From NCBI GenBank assembly GCA_002422945.1, contig DITW01000058.1:14618-24921 (forward strand): a DNA stretch of 10,304 bases, given 5' to 3'. The notes below the pieces were generated by a model. It was not told the DNA's origin and ran no database searches. It saw only the letters and a list, made by a program, of their open reading frames with translations. The number at the start of each line of letters is the position of its first letter. The stretch's first letter is position 1. The stretch is from Sphingomonadales bacterium UBA6174. GTDB lineage: Bacteria; Pseudomonadota; Alphaproteobacteria; Sphingomonadales; Sphingomonadaceae. The translations under genes were made by a program, and so were the position numbers. This document shows, piece after piece, positions 1 through 6,142 of the stretch.

Positions 1-1047
1 AACGAAGGCATCATCATCATCGCCGCGACCAACCGTCCGGATGTGCTTGATCCGGCGTTGCTGCGGCCCGGTCGCTTTGACCGTCAGATCGTGGTGCCGC
101 GTCCGGATATTGAGGGGCGTGAGAAGATTCTCGCCGTCCATATGAAGAAGATCCCGCTCGCGCCCGATGTCGATGCCCGCACGATTGCGCGTGGCACGCC
201 CGGTTTTTCGGGGGCGGACCTTGCCAATCTCGTCAACGAGGCGGCGCTGATGGCGGCGCGGCGTGGCAAGCGTCTGGTCGCGATGGCGGAATTCGAGGCT
301 GCCAAGGACAAGGTGATGATGGGGACTGAACGCAAGTCCATGGTCATGACCGAAGATGAAAAGAAGATGACCGCTTATCATGAAGCGGGCCATGCGATTG
401 TCGCGATGCATGAACCGGCATCGGACCCGATCCACAAGGCAACGATCATCCCGCGTGGTCGTGCGCTGGGTATGGTCATGCGCCTGCCGGAGCGTGACAG
501 TTACTCCTATCATCGCGATAAGATGCACGCGAATATGTCGGTCGCCATGGGCGGTCGCGTCGCGGAAGAACTGATCTTCGGCTATGACAAAGTATCGTCG
601 GGCGCATCGGGCGACATTCAATATGCGACCAAGCTCGCCCGCGATATGGTGACGCAATGGGGCATGTCGGACAAGCTTGGCCCGTTGCAATATGAAGAGC
701 CGCAGGGCGAAACCTTCCTTGGCTATTCGCAATCGGCCCGCGTCCATATGTCGGATGAAACGGCCAAGACGATCGACAAGGAAATCCGGCGGATCGTCGA
801 TGGCGGCTATGACAAGGCCAAGGCCGTGTTGAGCCAGCACATCGATGAACTTCATGCGCTCGCCAATGCGTTGCTCGAATATGAAACCCTGTCCGGCGAA
901 GAGATCAAATCATTGCTGGCGGGCGAGGGGATCGGTCGACCCGATAGCAATGCGACCAAGCCTGTCACGCCGACGGGTGGGGGGTCCTCCATTCCCAAGT
1001 CGCGCCGTTCGGGCGGTCTTGGTGGTGCTGCACCAATTGGTGCCTGA
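1..1047 (+). CDS. ftsH: ATP-dependent zinc metalloprotease FtsH, 3' part (5' end outside window)
   Basis: This is the C-terminal part (348 residues) of the membrane-anchored AAA+ protease FtsH, which extracts and degrades unneeded or damaged membrane and soluble proteins. The reading frame is open from base 1, so the gene starts upstream; the internal GTG at 43 is not a start. The fragment opens in the AAA second region of homology: ATNRPD (residues 9-14, sensor 1 Asn11), then LLRPGRFDR with the two arginine fingers Arg22 and Arg25. The protease domain carries the zinc motif HEAGH at residues 127-131 (bases 379-393). The third zinc ligand is likely Asp205, in GASGDI, by analogy with the known FtsH family pattern. 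The N-terminal membrane segments and Walker motifs lie outside the window. The tail after about residue 305 is rich in Gly, Pro and Ser and looks disordered, as is usual for the family. A strong terminator follows 14 bases after the stop. Confidence 0.97.
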   Translation, partial: NEGIIIIAATNRPDVLDPALLRPGRFDRQIVVPRPDIEGREKILAVHMKKIPLAPDVDARTIARGTPGFSGADLANLVNEAALMAARRGKRLVAMAEFEAAKDKVMMGTERKSMVMTEDEKKMTAYHEAGHAIVAMHEPASDPIHKATIIPRGRALGMVMRLPERDSYSYHRDKMHANMSVAMGGRVAEELIFGYDKVSSGASGDIQYATKLARDMVTQWGMSDKLGPLQYEEPQGETFLGYSQSARVHMSDETAKTIDKEIRRIVDGGYDKAKAVLSQHIDELHALANALLEYETLSGEEIKSLLAGEGIGRPDSNATKPVTPTGGGSSIPKSRRSGGLGGAAPIGA

Positions 1048-1061
1048 CCGATGCAATATCC

Positions 1062-1100
1062 CGGCCCCGACGATCACGTATCGCCGGGGCCGAATTTTTT
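1062..1100 (+). terminator. Intrinsic terminator after ftsH
   Basis: An 8-bp GC stem, CGGCCCCG (1062-1069) with CGGGGCCG (1085-1092), is extended after one mismatch by CGAT/ATCG (1071-1074 with 1080-1083) around a CACGT loop. AA and six Ts follow (1093-1100). This is a textbook rho-independent terminator for ftsH. The T-run touches the lemA ribosome binding site directly, so it may also act as an attenuator for lemA. Confidence 0.85.
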
Positions 1101-1107
1101 GAGGGGA
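1101..1107 (+). promoter_or_regulatory. Ribosome binding site of the lemA-family gene
   Basis: GAGGGGA lies 5 bases upstream of the ATG at 1113. It supports that ATG over the in-frame TTG at 1110. It begins at the base after the T-run of the ftsH terminator. Confidence 0.7.
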
Positions 1108-1112
1108 AGTTG

Positions 1113-1703
1113 ATGCCTGGTTTTCGTCGCGCGCATTTGATGGCCATTCCGCTGGCGTTCGCTTTGTCGTCCTGCGGGATCAATTCGGTCCCGACCCGAG
1201 AAGAAGCGGTCAATTCGGCATGGGGCAATGTCGAAGTCGAATATCAGCGGCGCAACGACTTGATCCCGAGCCTTGTGGCGACGGTGAAGGGCTTTGCCGC
1301 GCAGGAAAAATCGGTGCTGGTCGCCGTGACCGAGGCGCGGGCCAAAGCAAGCTCGATCCAGATCAAGGCCGAAGATTTGAGCAATCCCGAGAAAATGGCG
1401 CAATTCGAACAGGCGCAGGGCCAGTTGGGCGCATCATTGGGGCGTTTGCTGGTGACGTCGGAGCGTTATCCGGACCTGAAGTCGAACCAGAATTTTCTCA
1501 CATTGCAGACGGAATTGGCGGGAACCGAGAACCAGATCAGCATCGCCCGGCGCGATTATAATGCGGCGGTGCAGGACTATAACACCACGATCCGCACCTT
1601 TCCGGATATGATGGCGGCCAAGCTGATCTATGGCGCGAAGCCGAAAACGCCGTTTAAGGTGACCTCTGCCGGTGCGGAAAATGCGCCGAAGGTGGCGTTC
1701 TGA
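1113..1703 (+). CDS. lemA: LemA family lipoprotein
   Basis: A 196-residue LemA-family protein. The N-terminus is a lipoprotein signal peptide: Arg5-Arg6, a hydrophobic stretch, and lipobox LSSC with the modified cysteine at residue 21, so the protein should be lipid-anchored and face the periplasm. The mature part is mostly helical and contains the family signature, a Trp-containing start, YQRRNDLIPSLVATVKGF (about residues 45-62), then long helices with many Gln and Glu. LemA proteins have an alpha-helical bundle; their molecular role is not established, although they often sit beside TPM-domain genes, as here. The start is ATG at 1113, chosen for the well-placed GAGGGGA; the TTG one codon earlier is less likely. 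It is the first gene of an apparent operon with two TPM genes and a NUDIX gene. No promoter fits between the ftsH terminator and the start codon. Confidence 0.92.
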   Translation: MPGFRRAHLMAIPLAFALSSCGINSVPTREEAVNSAWGNVEVEYQRRNDLIPSLVATVKGFAAQEKSVLVAVTEARAKASSIQIKAEDLSNPEKMAQFEQAQGQLGASLGRLLVTSERYPDLKSNQNFLTLQTELAGTENQISIARRDYNAAVQDYNTTIRTFPDMMAAKLIYGAKPKTPFKVTSAGAENAPKVAF

Positions 1704-1717
1704 CGCCTATTGTGACG

Positions 1718-2533
1718 ATGGAGCGCGGACTTCGTTCTGCGATGATGGGCCTTTTGCTGATGCTGTGCATTTGGCCGATGCTGGCGCTTGCGGCCCCCAA
1801 TGCGGCGGCCATGAATTTTCCGCCCCTCACAGGGCGGGTTGTCGATACGGCGGAGATGATCGATCCATTGACCGAGGCCGGACTGACTGCGGATCTGGCG
1901 GCGCTGGAACGTGACAAAGGCATGCAGTTTGTGATTGCGACGATACCGTCGCTGCATGGCCAGACGATCGAGAATTACGGTTATCAACTCGGGCGACATT
2001 GGGCGATTGGCCGCAAAAAGGTCGATGACGGGGTGATCTTGCTGGTCGCGCGCGATGATCGCAAGCTGCGGATCGATGTCGGCTATGGGCTGACGCCGGT
2101 GCTGACATCCGGCCTGTCGGGCTTGATCATCCAGCAGGCGATCTTGCCACGGTTCAAACAGGGCGATTTCAGCGGTGGGATCAAGGCCGGGGCGAGTGAG
2201 ATCATTACGCAATTGCGCCTGCCTGCACCCGCAGCCGAGGCTCGCGCCAAACGCATCGTGGCGGCGCAAAAAGAGGCGGAGGCGAAGTCTGCCCGGATGA
2301 ATTCGATCTTCACCTTTGTCTTTATCGCGATTGTGCTGTTCGTGCTGTTTCGTGCGCGGCGCGGCATGGGGCAATTCTATCGTCAAGGCGGCATGCCGGT
2401 TGTCATCTGGGGGCCGGGCCTTGGTTCGGGCGGCTTTGGTGGCGGTTTCGGGGGCGGTGGCTTTTCGGGTGGTGGTGGTTTTTCTGGCGGCGGTGGCAGT
2501 TTTGGCGGTGGGGGCGCTTCAGGGGGATGGTAG
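1718..2533 (+). CDS. TPM domain (YgcG/DUF477-type) protein with glycine-rich tail
   Basis: A protein of about 271 residues. The order is: signal peptide (hydrophobic stretch at about residues 9-24, likely cleaved near ALAAP); TPM domain at about residues 39-168, including VVDTAEMI, the central DDGVILLVARDDRKLRIDVGYGL region and GDFSGGI; a Lys/Glu/Ala-rich linker; one transmembrane helix at about 197-212; and a C-terminal tail of Gly-Phe-Ser repeats ending in Trp. This matches the YgcG-type layout, a periplasmic TPM domain tethered to the inner membrane with a Gly-rich tail. TPM proteins are described as possible phosphatases or chaperones for membrane proteins such as photosystem II, but the role in this organism is unknown. 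The start is uncertain: ATG 1718 is used here, GTG 1712 and ATG 1742 are in frame, and none has a clear ribosome binding site. That fits translation coupled to the lemA-family gene, whose stop is 14 bases upstream. Confidence 0.9.
   Translation: MERGLRSAMMGLLLMLCIWPMLALAAPNAAAMNFPPLTGRVVDTAEMIDPLTEAGLTADLAALERDKGMQFVIATIPSLHGQTIENYGYQLGRHWAIGRKKVDDGVILLVARDDRKLRIDVGYGLTPVLTSGLSGLIIQQAILPRFKQGDFSGGIKAGASEIITQLRLPAPAAEARAKRIVAAQKEAEAKSARMNSIFTFVFIAIVLFVLFRARRGMGQFYRQGGMPVVIWGPGLGSGGFGGGFGGGGFSGGGGFSGGGGSFGGGGASGGW
2423..2530 (+). repeat. Glycine-rich coding repeat at the 3' end of the first TPM gene
   Basis: This low-complexity stretch is built from GGN codons interrupted by TTT/TTC and TCG/TCT codons. 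It encodes imperfect GGGGFS units, about 35 residues in total, ending in GGW. The repeat is in the coding frame and is typical of TPM proteins. It runs into the start codon of the next gene. Confidence 0.75.
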
Positions 2534-3207
2534 AACAATATCTGGAGGACAAATCGCGCGCCCATTTGGCTGAAGCGATTGCGCGTGCGGAAAGCGGCAC
2601 ACGTGGCGAGATTCTCGTCGTCAGCAGTGAATTGTCCGACAGCTATCATGATGTTGGCCTGCATTATGCCGTGGCTGCGATGTTTCTGAAGCTGGGCGCG
2701 ATCTGGGCGATGGGGCCGGAGCGGCTGCATCGGGCGATGGTCTATTTCTGGGGCTGGAACGGGCCAAGTGGCTATTATCAGATGCTTGGCACCTTGTTTT
2801 GCACCTTGGCGCTGACGTTCCTGATCGTGCGTTATGCAATGGCGTGGATGCCGGTGCGGTTGAAGCTGACGCCGCGTTCGACCCAGCGCCGCCGGGTGCG
2901 CCGCCGCGCGGTGATGCTGTTCAACGCGATGGCTAGGGGCAAGACCAGCGGCCATACGGCGGTGCTGCTCTATCTTTCAACTGGTGAGCATATGGCGGAA
3001 CTGGTGGCGGATCAGGCGATTCATAGCAAGGTCGATCCGGCGATTTGGGGCGATGCGATGGCGGCGTTGGTTGATGCGCTGCATGAGGGGCGGATGGTCG
3101 ATGGCTTGATAGCGGCAGTCGACCGGATCGGGGTGGTGCTGCATCAATATCTGCCGATTGGTGCGGATGATGTGAATGAATTACCGGATCGGATTGTCGA
3201 GCTTTGA
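2527..3207 (+). CDS. TPM-type membrane protein, second copy in cluster
   Basis: A 226-residue protein that I read as a second, divergent TPM-family member. The N-terminal part (residues 1-36) contains SGTRGEILVVSSE, which resembles the first TPM strand. Two hydrophobic segments follow, at about 45-63 and 86-104, then a very basic stretch (about 117-127) that should stay in the cytoplasm. The C-terminal part, with TAVLLYLSTGEHMAELVADQ (about 144-163) and a helical end, resembles the second half of a TPM fold. So two membrane helices appear to be inserted into the domain. There is no signal peptide. The start ATG overlaps the stop of the upstream TPM gene (ATGGTAG). The AGGGGG directly before the ATG is too close for normal initiation, so re-initiation by terminating ribosomes is likely. 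Family assignment is fairly sure from sequence and context; function is unknown. Confidence 0.82.
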   Translation: MVEQYLEDKSRAHLAEAIARAESGTRGEILVVSSELSDSYHDVGLHYAVAAMFLKLGAIWAMGPERLHRAMVYFWGWNGPSGYYQMLGTLFCTLALTFLIVRYAMAWMPVRLKLTPRSTQRRRVRRRAVMLFNAMARGKTSGHTAVLLYLSTGEHMAELVADQAIHSKVDPAIWGDAMAALVDALHEGRMVDGLIAAVDRIGVVLHQYLPIGADDVNELPDRIVEL

Positions 3208-3728
3208 CCGGTCAGCCTGTTCGTAACGCCTGGGAAGGCAAATACATCACGGTCAAAGTCGAAGGCACATGGGAATATGTCAGCCGCGCGAACAATATGG
3301 GCGCGGCGGTGATCCTCGCGATTGATGGCGGCCATGTGTTGCTGGTCGAGCAATATCGCGTGCCGTTGAAGCGTTATTGCCTTGAACTGCCTGCGGGACT
3401 GGTCGGGGATGAAGGGGCGCCAGAAGAGAGCGTGGACGCAGCGCGGCGCGAGCTGGAGGAAGAAACCGGCTATCGCGCCGAGGTGATGACCGAAATCGGG
3501 CAATTTTATTCGTCGCCCGGCATGGTGTCGGAAAGCTTCACCTTGTTTCGGGCAAGTGGCCTTGCCCGCGTGCATGAGGGTGGCGGGACGGGGGATGAGG
3601 CGATTACCGTGCATCGCGTGCCCTTGGCCGATATCGCTGCATTTGTGGCCGCCAAACGGGCGGAAAATGTCGGGATCGATGTGCGGGTGATGTCGTTATT
3701 GGCGATGGCCGGCGCTTTGGGCCTTTGA
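3204..3728 (+). CDS. NUDIX hydrolase, ADP-ribose pyrophosphatase-like
   Basis: A 174-residue NUDIX enzyme. The NUDIX box is complete, Gly68-x5-Glu74-x7-Arg82-Glu-Leu-x-Glu86-Glu87-x-Gly89-Tyr90, and provides the metal-binding glutamates. It is preceded by VLLVEQYRVPLKRYCLELPAG and followed by a proline (Pro105, in FYSSPGMVSE) 16 residues after Gly89. These flanks and the spaced proline are typical of ADP-ribose pyrophosphatases (NudF type), which cut ADP-ribose into AMP and ribose 5-phosphate. Substrate remains inference. It is probably cytosolic. The start is a TTG that overlaps the stop of the upstream TPM gene (TTGA), implying translational coupling. The first ATG (3297) would remove the N-terminal strand containing WEYVSRAN, so the TTG is preferred. 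It is the last gene of the lemA-TPM-TPM run. Confidence 0.9.
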   Translation: MTGQPVRNAWEGKYITVKVEGTWEYVSRANNMGAAVILAIDGGHVLLVEQYRVPLKRYCLELPAGLVGDEGAPEESVDAARRELEEETGYRAEVMTEIGQFYSSPGMVSESFTLFRASGLARVHEGGGTGDEAITVHRVPLADIAAFVAAKRAENVGIDVRVMSLLAMAGALGL

Positions 3729-3729
3729 T

Positions 3730-3766
3730 TGCGCAGAAATCGGCTTCGTTTCGGGTGATTTGCGCA
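3730..3766 (+). other. Imperfect inverted repeat after the NUDIX gene
   Basis: TGCGCA (3730-3735) plus AATC (3738-3741) pairs with GATT plus TGCGCA (3757-3766). This gives a 10-bp stem with a 2-base bulge and a 15-base loop. It is not followed by a T-run, so it is a weak candidate for a terminator. It could be a 3'-end stabilising hairpin, a protein binding site, or chance. Confidence 0.3.
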
Positions 3767-3809
3767 TGATTCGCATCTGTTTTGCAGCTGCCCACTGGTG
3801 TCGATGGAT

Positions 3810-3838
3810 TTGCTCGTTATAAGGCTGAATCACATTAT
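3810..3838 (+). promoter_or_regulatory. Candidate dnaN promoter in the 133-base gap
   Basis: TTGCTC (3810-3815), a 17-base spacer and CATTAT (3833-3838) form a weak sigma-70-like pair. An alternative -10 is TTATAA at 3817-3822, but it lacks a good -35. A promoter for dnaN is expected here because the gap follows the end of the upstream gene run. The exact boxes are uncertain. Two GANTC sites (3768-3772, 3827-3831) lie in the same gap. Confidence 0.25.
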
Positions 3839-3850
3839 CCGAAGACTTTC

Positions 3851-3856
3851 AGGGGA
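3851..3856 (+). promoter_or_regulatory. Ribosome binding site of dnaN
   Basis: AGGGGA lies 5 bases before the ATG at 3862 and fixes that start. Confidence 0.7.
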
Positions 3857-3861
3857 CCGGA

Positions 3862-4971
3862 ATGAAGGCGACAATCGAACGGGCAAATTTGTTGAAAAGC
3901 CTGAGTCACGTGCAGTCCGTCGTTGAACGGCGCAATACGATTCCGATCCTTTCCAATGTTCTGATCGAAGCTGGCAGCGGTGGACTGCGCCTGATGGCGA
4001 CCGATCTTGATTTGCAGATCGTGGAACAAGTCCCTGCCGATGTCGAAGTGGAGGGCGCTACCACCGTATCCGCCCATATGCTGTTCGACATTGCCCGCAA
4101 ATTGCCGGAAGGCTCGCAAGTCAGCCTGTCTGCCGCCGATGGCAAATTGGCGATTGTGGCCGGGCGCTCGCGCTTCAACCTGCCGACCTTGCCGCGCGAC
4201 GATTTCCCGATCATCGCCGAGGGCGATCTGCCGGTGGCTTTCACCCTGCCGGTCGAAACGCTGAAGATCATGATCGACAGCACCCGCTTCGCGATCTCGA
4301 CCGAGGAAACCCGTTATTATCTCAACGGTATTTTCTTCCATGTCACCAATGATGGCGAGCCTTCCTTGCGGGCGGCGGCGACCGATGGCCACCGTCTGGC
4401 CCGGGTGACGATGGAACGTCCCGATGGCGCGGAATCGATGCCGGACATCATCGTGCCGCGCAAATGTGTCGCTGAAATTCGCAAGTTGCTCGATGAAGTT
4501 GATGGCAATGTCGAATTGTCGATGAGCGCATCGAAGATTCGCTTCGACCTTGGTTCGGCGGTGCTGACCAGCAAGCTGATCGACGGCACTTTCCCGGATT
4601 ACAGCCGCGTGATCCCGACCGCGAATGACAAATTGCTCAAGATCGATCCCAAGAGCCTGATGGCTGGCGTCGATCGCGTGGCGACGATTGCGTCCGAAAA
4701 GACCCGCGCGGTCAAGGTATCGCTGGAGCGCGATCGCGTGATCCTGTCGGTGACCTCGCCGGAAAACGGGACGGCGGCTGAAGAATTGCCAAGCGATTAC
4801 ACCGCCCCTGCGATGGAGATCGGTTTCAACGCGCGCTATCTGATGGATATTCTCAGCCAGATCGAAAGCGATCTTGTCGAGGTGCATCTCGCCGATGCGT
4901 CGGCCCCGACCCTGATCCGCGAGCATGATAAATCGCCCGCGCTCTATGTGCTGATGCCGATGCGGGTCTGA
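3862..4971 (+). CDS. dnaN: DNA polymerase III beta subunit (sliding clamp)
   Basis: A 369-residue beta clamp of full family length. As a ring-shaped dimer it encircles DNA and tethers polymerase III and other replication and repair proteins. Three similar domains are expected at about residues 1-120, 125-250 and 251-369. Recognisable family motifs are RNTIPILSNVLIEA (24-37), ATDLDLQI (46-53), RYYLNGIFFH (151-160), ATDGHRLARV (173-182), DGTFPDYSRVIP (241-252) and the C-terminal LYVLMPMRV (361-369), which lines the partner-binding cleft. ATG 3862 is supported by AGGGGA. No dnaA or recF lies on either side here, so this does not look like a dnaA-dnaN-recF locus. The gene ends at a bidirectional terminator. 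Confidence 0.98.
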   Translation: MKATIERANLLKSLSHVQSVVERRNTIPILSNVLIEAGSGGLRLMATDLDLQIVEQVPADVEVEGATTVSAHMLFDIARKLPEGSQVSLSAADGKLAIVAGRSRFNLPTLPRDDFPIIAEGDLPVAFTLPVETLKIMIDSTRFAISTEETRYYLNGIFFHVTNDGEPSLRAAATDGHRLARVTMERPDGAESMPDIIVPRKCVAEIRKLLDEVDGNVELSMSASKIRFDLGSAVLTSKLIDGTFPDYSRVIPTANDKLLKIDPKSLMAGVDRVATIASEKTRAVKVSLERDRVILSVTSPENGTAAEELPSDYTAPAMEIGFNARYLMDILSQIESDLVEVHLADASAPTLIREHDKSPALYVLMPMRV

Positions 4972-4992
4972 TCCCGCATTACAGCTTTATGG

Positions 4993-5033
4993 AAAAAGCC
5001 GCGCACCGGGGACACCCAGTGCGCGGCTTTTTT
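4993..5033. terminator. Bidirectional intrinsic terminator between dnaN and the DUF177 gene
   Basis: A perfect 14-bp stem, AAAAAGCCGCGCAC (4993-5006) with GTGCGCGGCTTTTT (5019-5032), encloses a 12-base loop in which GGG/CCC can also pair. Six Ts follow on the plus strand (5028-5033). On the minus strand the five As give the T-run. It therefore serves both dnaN and the converging DUF177 gene, whose stop codon begins 3 bases away. Confidence 0.92.
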
Positions 5034-5035
5034 AT

Positions 5036-5566
5036 TTAATTCTTTTTGAGCAGGCTCGCCAATGCACCGAAAGGCCCGGCTTCGCCTTCCGACAAAACGC
5101 CCGCCGCTTTCAATACTGCATCGGCATTGGGGCTGCGCGGGAAGGGATCAAGCGCAAGATAGAGCGTATCGGCCAGCGCATCGCCAAGGTCGAACTGGCT
5201 GCCCGTATATTCGATCGTGTCGCAATCATCGGCATCAAGCTCGATTTCTTCTTCGAAATCATCGCCAAGGTCGGTCGCATGGCGGAAACGCAGGTTGAAT
5301 GCGGTATCGATGGTGACAGGCAGTTCTTCGCCCGTCGCGACGCAGCGTTGTGCGAGTTCGCCGCGCAGCGTGCCTTGAGCGTGGATGCCATCGGCAGCGC
5401 TACGTAGGGTGAGGGTTGCGCCGATATGATCGAGCCTTGGCAAGTCGAAGCGCTTGGCCAGCGCCGCGCGTTCAGTTTCATTGGCCGCCAAAGTGATGAC
5501 ACGCCCTTCCGGGCTGGCCTGTCCGGCCTCGATCACATAGGACCATTCGGGGCTGTTATCGCTCAT
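5036..5566 (-). CDS. DUF177 / YceD family protein
   Basis: A soluble, acidic 176-residue protein of the DUF177 family (YceD in E. coli, linked there to 23S rRNA accumulation). Visible signatures are RCVATGEELP (about 74-83, with the family cysteine Cys75), an acidic block (about 98-115) with Cys115, and the C-terminal FDLGDALADTLYLALDPFPRSP region followed by GPFGALASLLKK. The last matches the usual PFAAL-like ending, with Gly in place of the common Cys. Plant and bacterial relatives act in rRNA metabolism, so a ribosome-assembly role is likely but inferred. In many bacteria yceD precedes rpmF; here no rpmF follows, only the shared terminator. ATG 5566 was chosen because it overlaps the upstream stop as TAATG; an ATG at 5578 would add four residues (MGAV). 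Confidence 0.87.
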   Translation of the reverse strand: MSDNSPEWSYVIEAGQASPEGRVITLAANETERAALAKRFDLPRLDHIGATLTLRSAADGIHAQGTLRGELAQRCVATGEELPVTIDTAFNLRFRHATDLGDDFEEEIELDADDCDTIEYTGSQFDLGDALADTLYLALDPFPRSPNADAVLKAAGVLSEGEAGPFGALASLLKKN

Positions 5567-6087
5567 TACTGCACCCATTCGCCGCGGACCAAGGCCGCGC
5601 TTTCCATCTGATTAAGCGCCCCATTCAGGCGCAGCAATTCCTGTTCGACAAAGGCCAAAGCTTGCGGTGTCGGGGCATCGTCGCGCCAGACATTGCGGAC
5701 CAGCACATTTGCCAGCGGCTCCTTGCCATTGAGCGCGTCGCGGATCGCGGCGATGCGGCCACCGAGCAGGGCCATCATCTTGCCGATATGTTTGCCCACG
5801 ACAATATCGCCAATGCCCATTTCGCGTAATTGGCCATCCATATCGTCGACGAATAATTCTGTGAGCCGCGCGCCTGCTTCGCCCATTTCTTGCCCTTGCT
5901 TCTCAAATCGCAGCAATATGAGCGCCGTGACGGTCGCGACCATTTCGAAACGGCCTTCGACCGTGTCGGGGACAGCGCCTTCGATGTAAAAAGCGGGCAG
6001 CCGGGCGTGGCTGACAATGGCCCGATAAAGGGCAGTTGGGCGTTCATCTCGGGTCGAACGACCGAACAGGCGACTGAAAAAAGACAA
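5566..6087 (-). CDS. Ubiquinol-cytochrome c chaperone (CBP3/UQCC family)
   Basis: A 173-residue protein of the CBP3-type ubiquinol-cytochrome c chaperone family. In mitochondria this family helps cytochrome b synthesis and complex III assembly, and a similar bc1 role is inferred here. The conserved core runs from LYRAIVSHARLPAFYIEGAVPDTVEGRFEM (about 20-49) through a hydrophobic helix (about 52-60) to LFVDDMDGQLREMGIGDIVVGKHIGKM (about 78-104). No signal peptide or firm membrane segment is evident. The start is TTG at 6087, preceded by GGGAGG five bases upstream; this gives MSFFSRLFGR, a sensible family N-terminus. The open frame continues far upstream into the antisense of bamE, but that part is not real. 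It is the first gene of a two-gene minus-strand unit with the DUF177 gene, and is divergent from bamE. Confidence 0.88.
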   Translation of the reverse strand: MSFFSRLFGRSTRDERPTALYRAIVSHARLPAFYIEGAVPDTVEGRFEMVATVTALILLRFEKQGQEMGEAGARLTELFVDDMDGQLREMGIGDIVVGKHIGKMMALLGGRIAAIRDALNGKEPLANVLVRNVWRDDAPTPQALAFVEQELLRLNGALNQMESAALVRGEWVQ

Positions 6088-6092
6088 AAGGG

Positions 6093-6098
6093 CCTCCC
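6093..6098 (-). promoter_or_regulatory. Ribosome binding site that fixes the TTG start of the chaperone gene
   Basis: GGGAGG (minus strand) ends 5 bases before TTG 6087-6085. No ATG or GTG at a suitable distance is in frame, so this site decides the start. Confidence 0.75.
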
Positions 6099-6114
6099 AT
6101 GATGCAGCGCGAGC

Positions 6115-6142
6115 TTGCCTGACGGGCTCATAAGCGCATATT
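6115..6142 (+). promoter_or_regulatory. Candidate bamE promoter in the divergent intergenic region
   Basis: TTGCCT (6115-6120), a 16-base spacer and CATATT (6137-6142) match sigma-70 boxes at 4 of 6 bases each. The whole gap (6088-6204, 117 bases) must hold promoters for both bamE and the divergent chaperone gene. On the minus strand a weaker pair, TTGCAC and CAATAT spaced by 16, overlaps the same area. Confidence 0.3.

Noticed and set aside
43..45. GTG at 43 and minus-strand ATG at 10301 as gene starts
   Set aside because: The ftsH frame is open and conserved from base 1 (sensor 1 region), and gyrA is conserved past 10301 to the window edge. Both genes are simply cut by the window.
1093..1112. 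A promoter for the lemA-family gene between terminator and start
   Set aside because: Only the T-run and the ribosome binding site fit in this space; there is no room for -35 and -10 boxes.
1628..2386. Minus-strand open frame (252 codons) across the lemA-family/TPM junction
   Set aside because: It is antisense to two recognised genes, has Arg/His/Gln-rich composition and no domain.
2383..2955. Minus-strand open frame with a Pro-rich stretch
   Set aside because: The proline run is the antisense of the glycine-repeat tail of the TPM gene; it is not a real gene.
3835..4926. Long minus-strand open frame (363 codons) opposite dnaN
   Set aside because: It is exactly antisense to a clear full-length dnaN, is rich in His, Arg and Gln as antisense shadows of GC-rich genes are, and shows no family motif.
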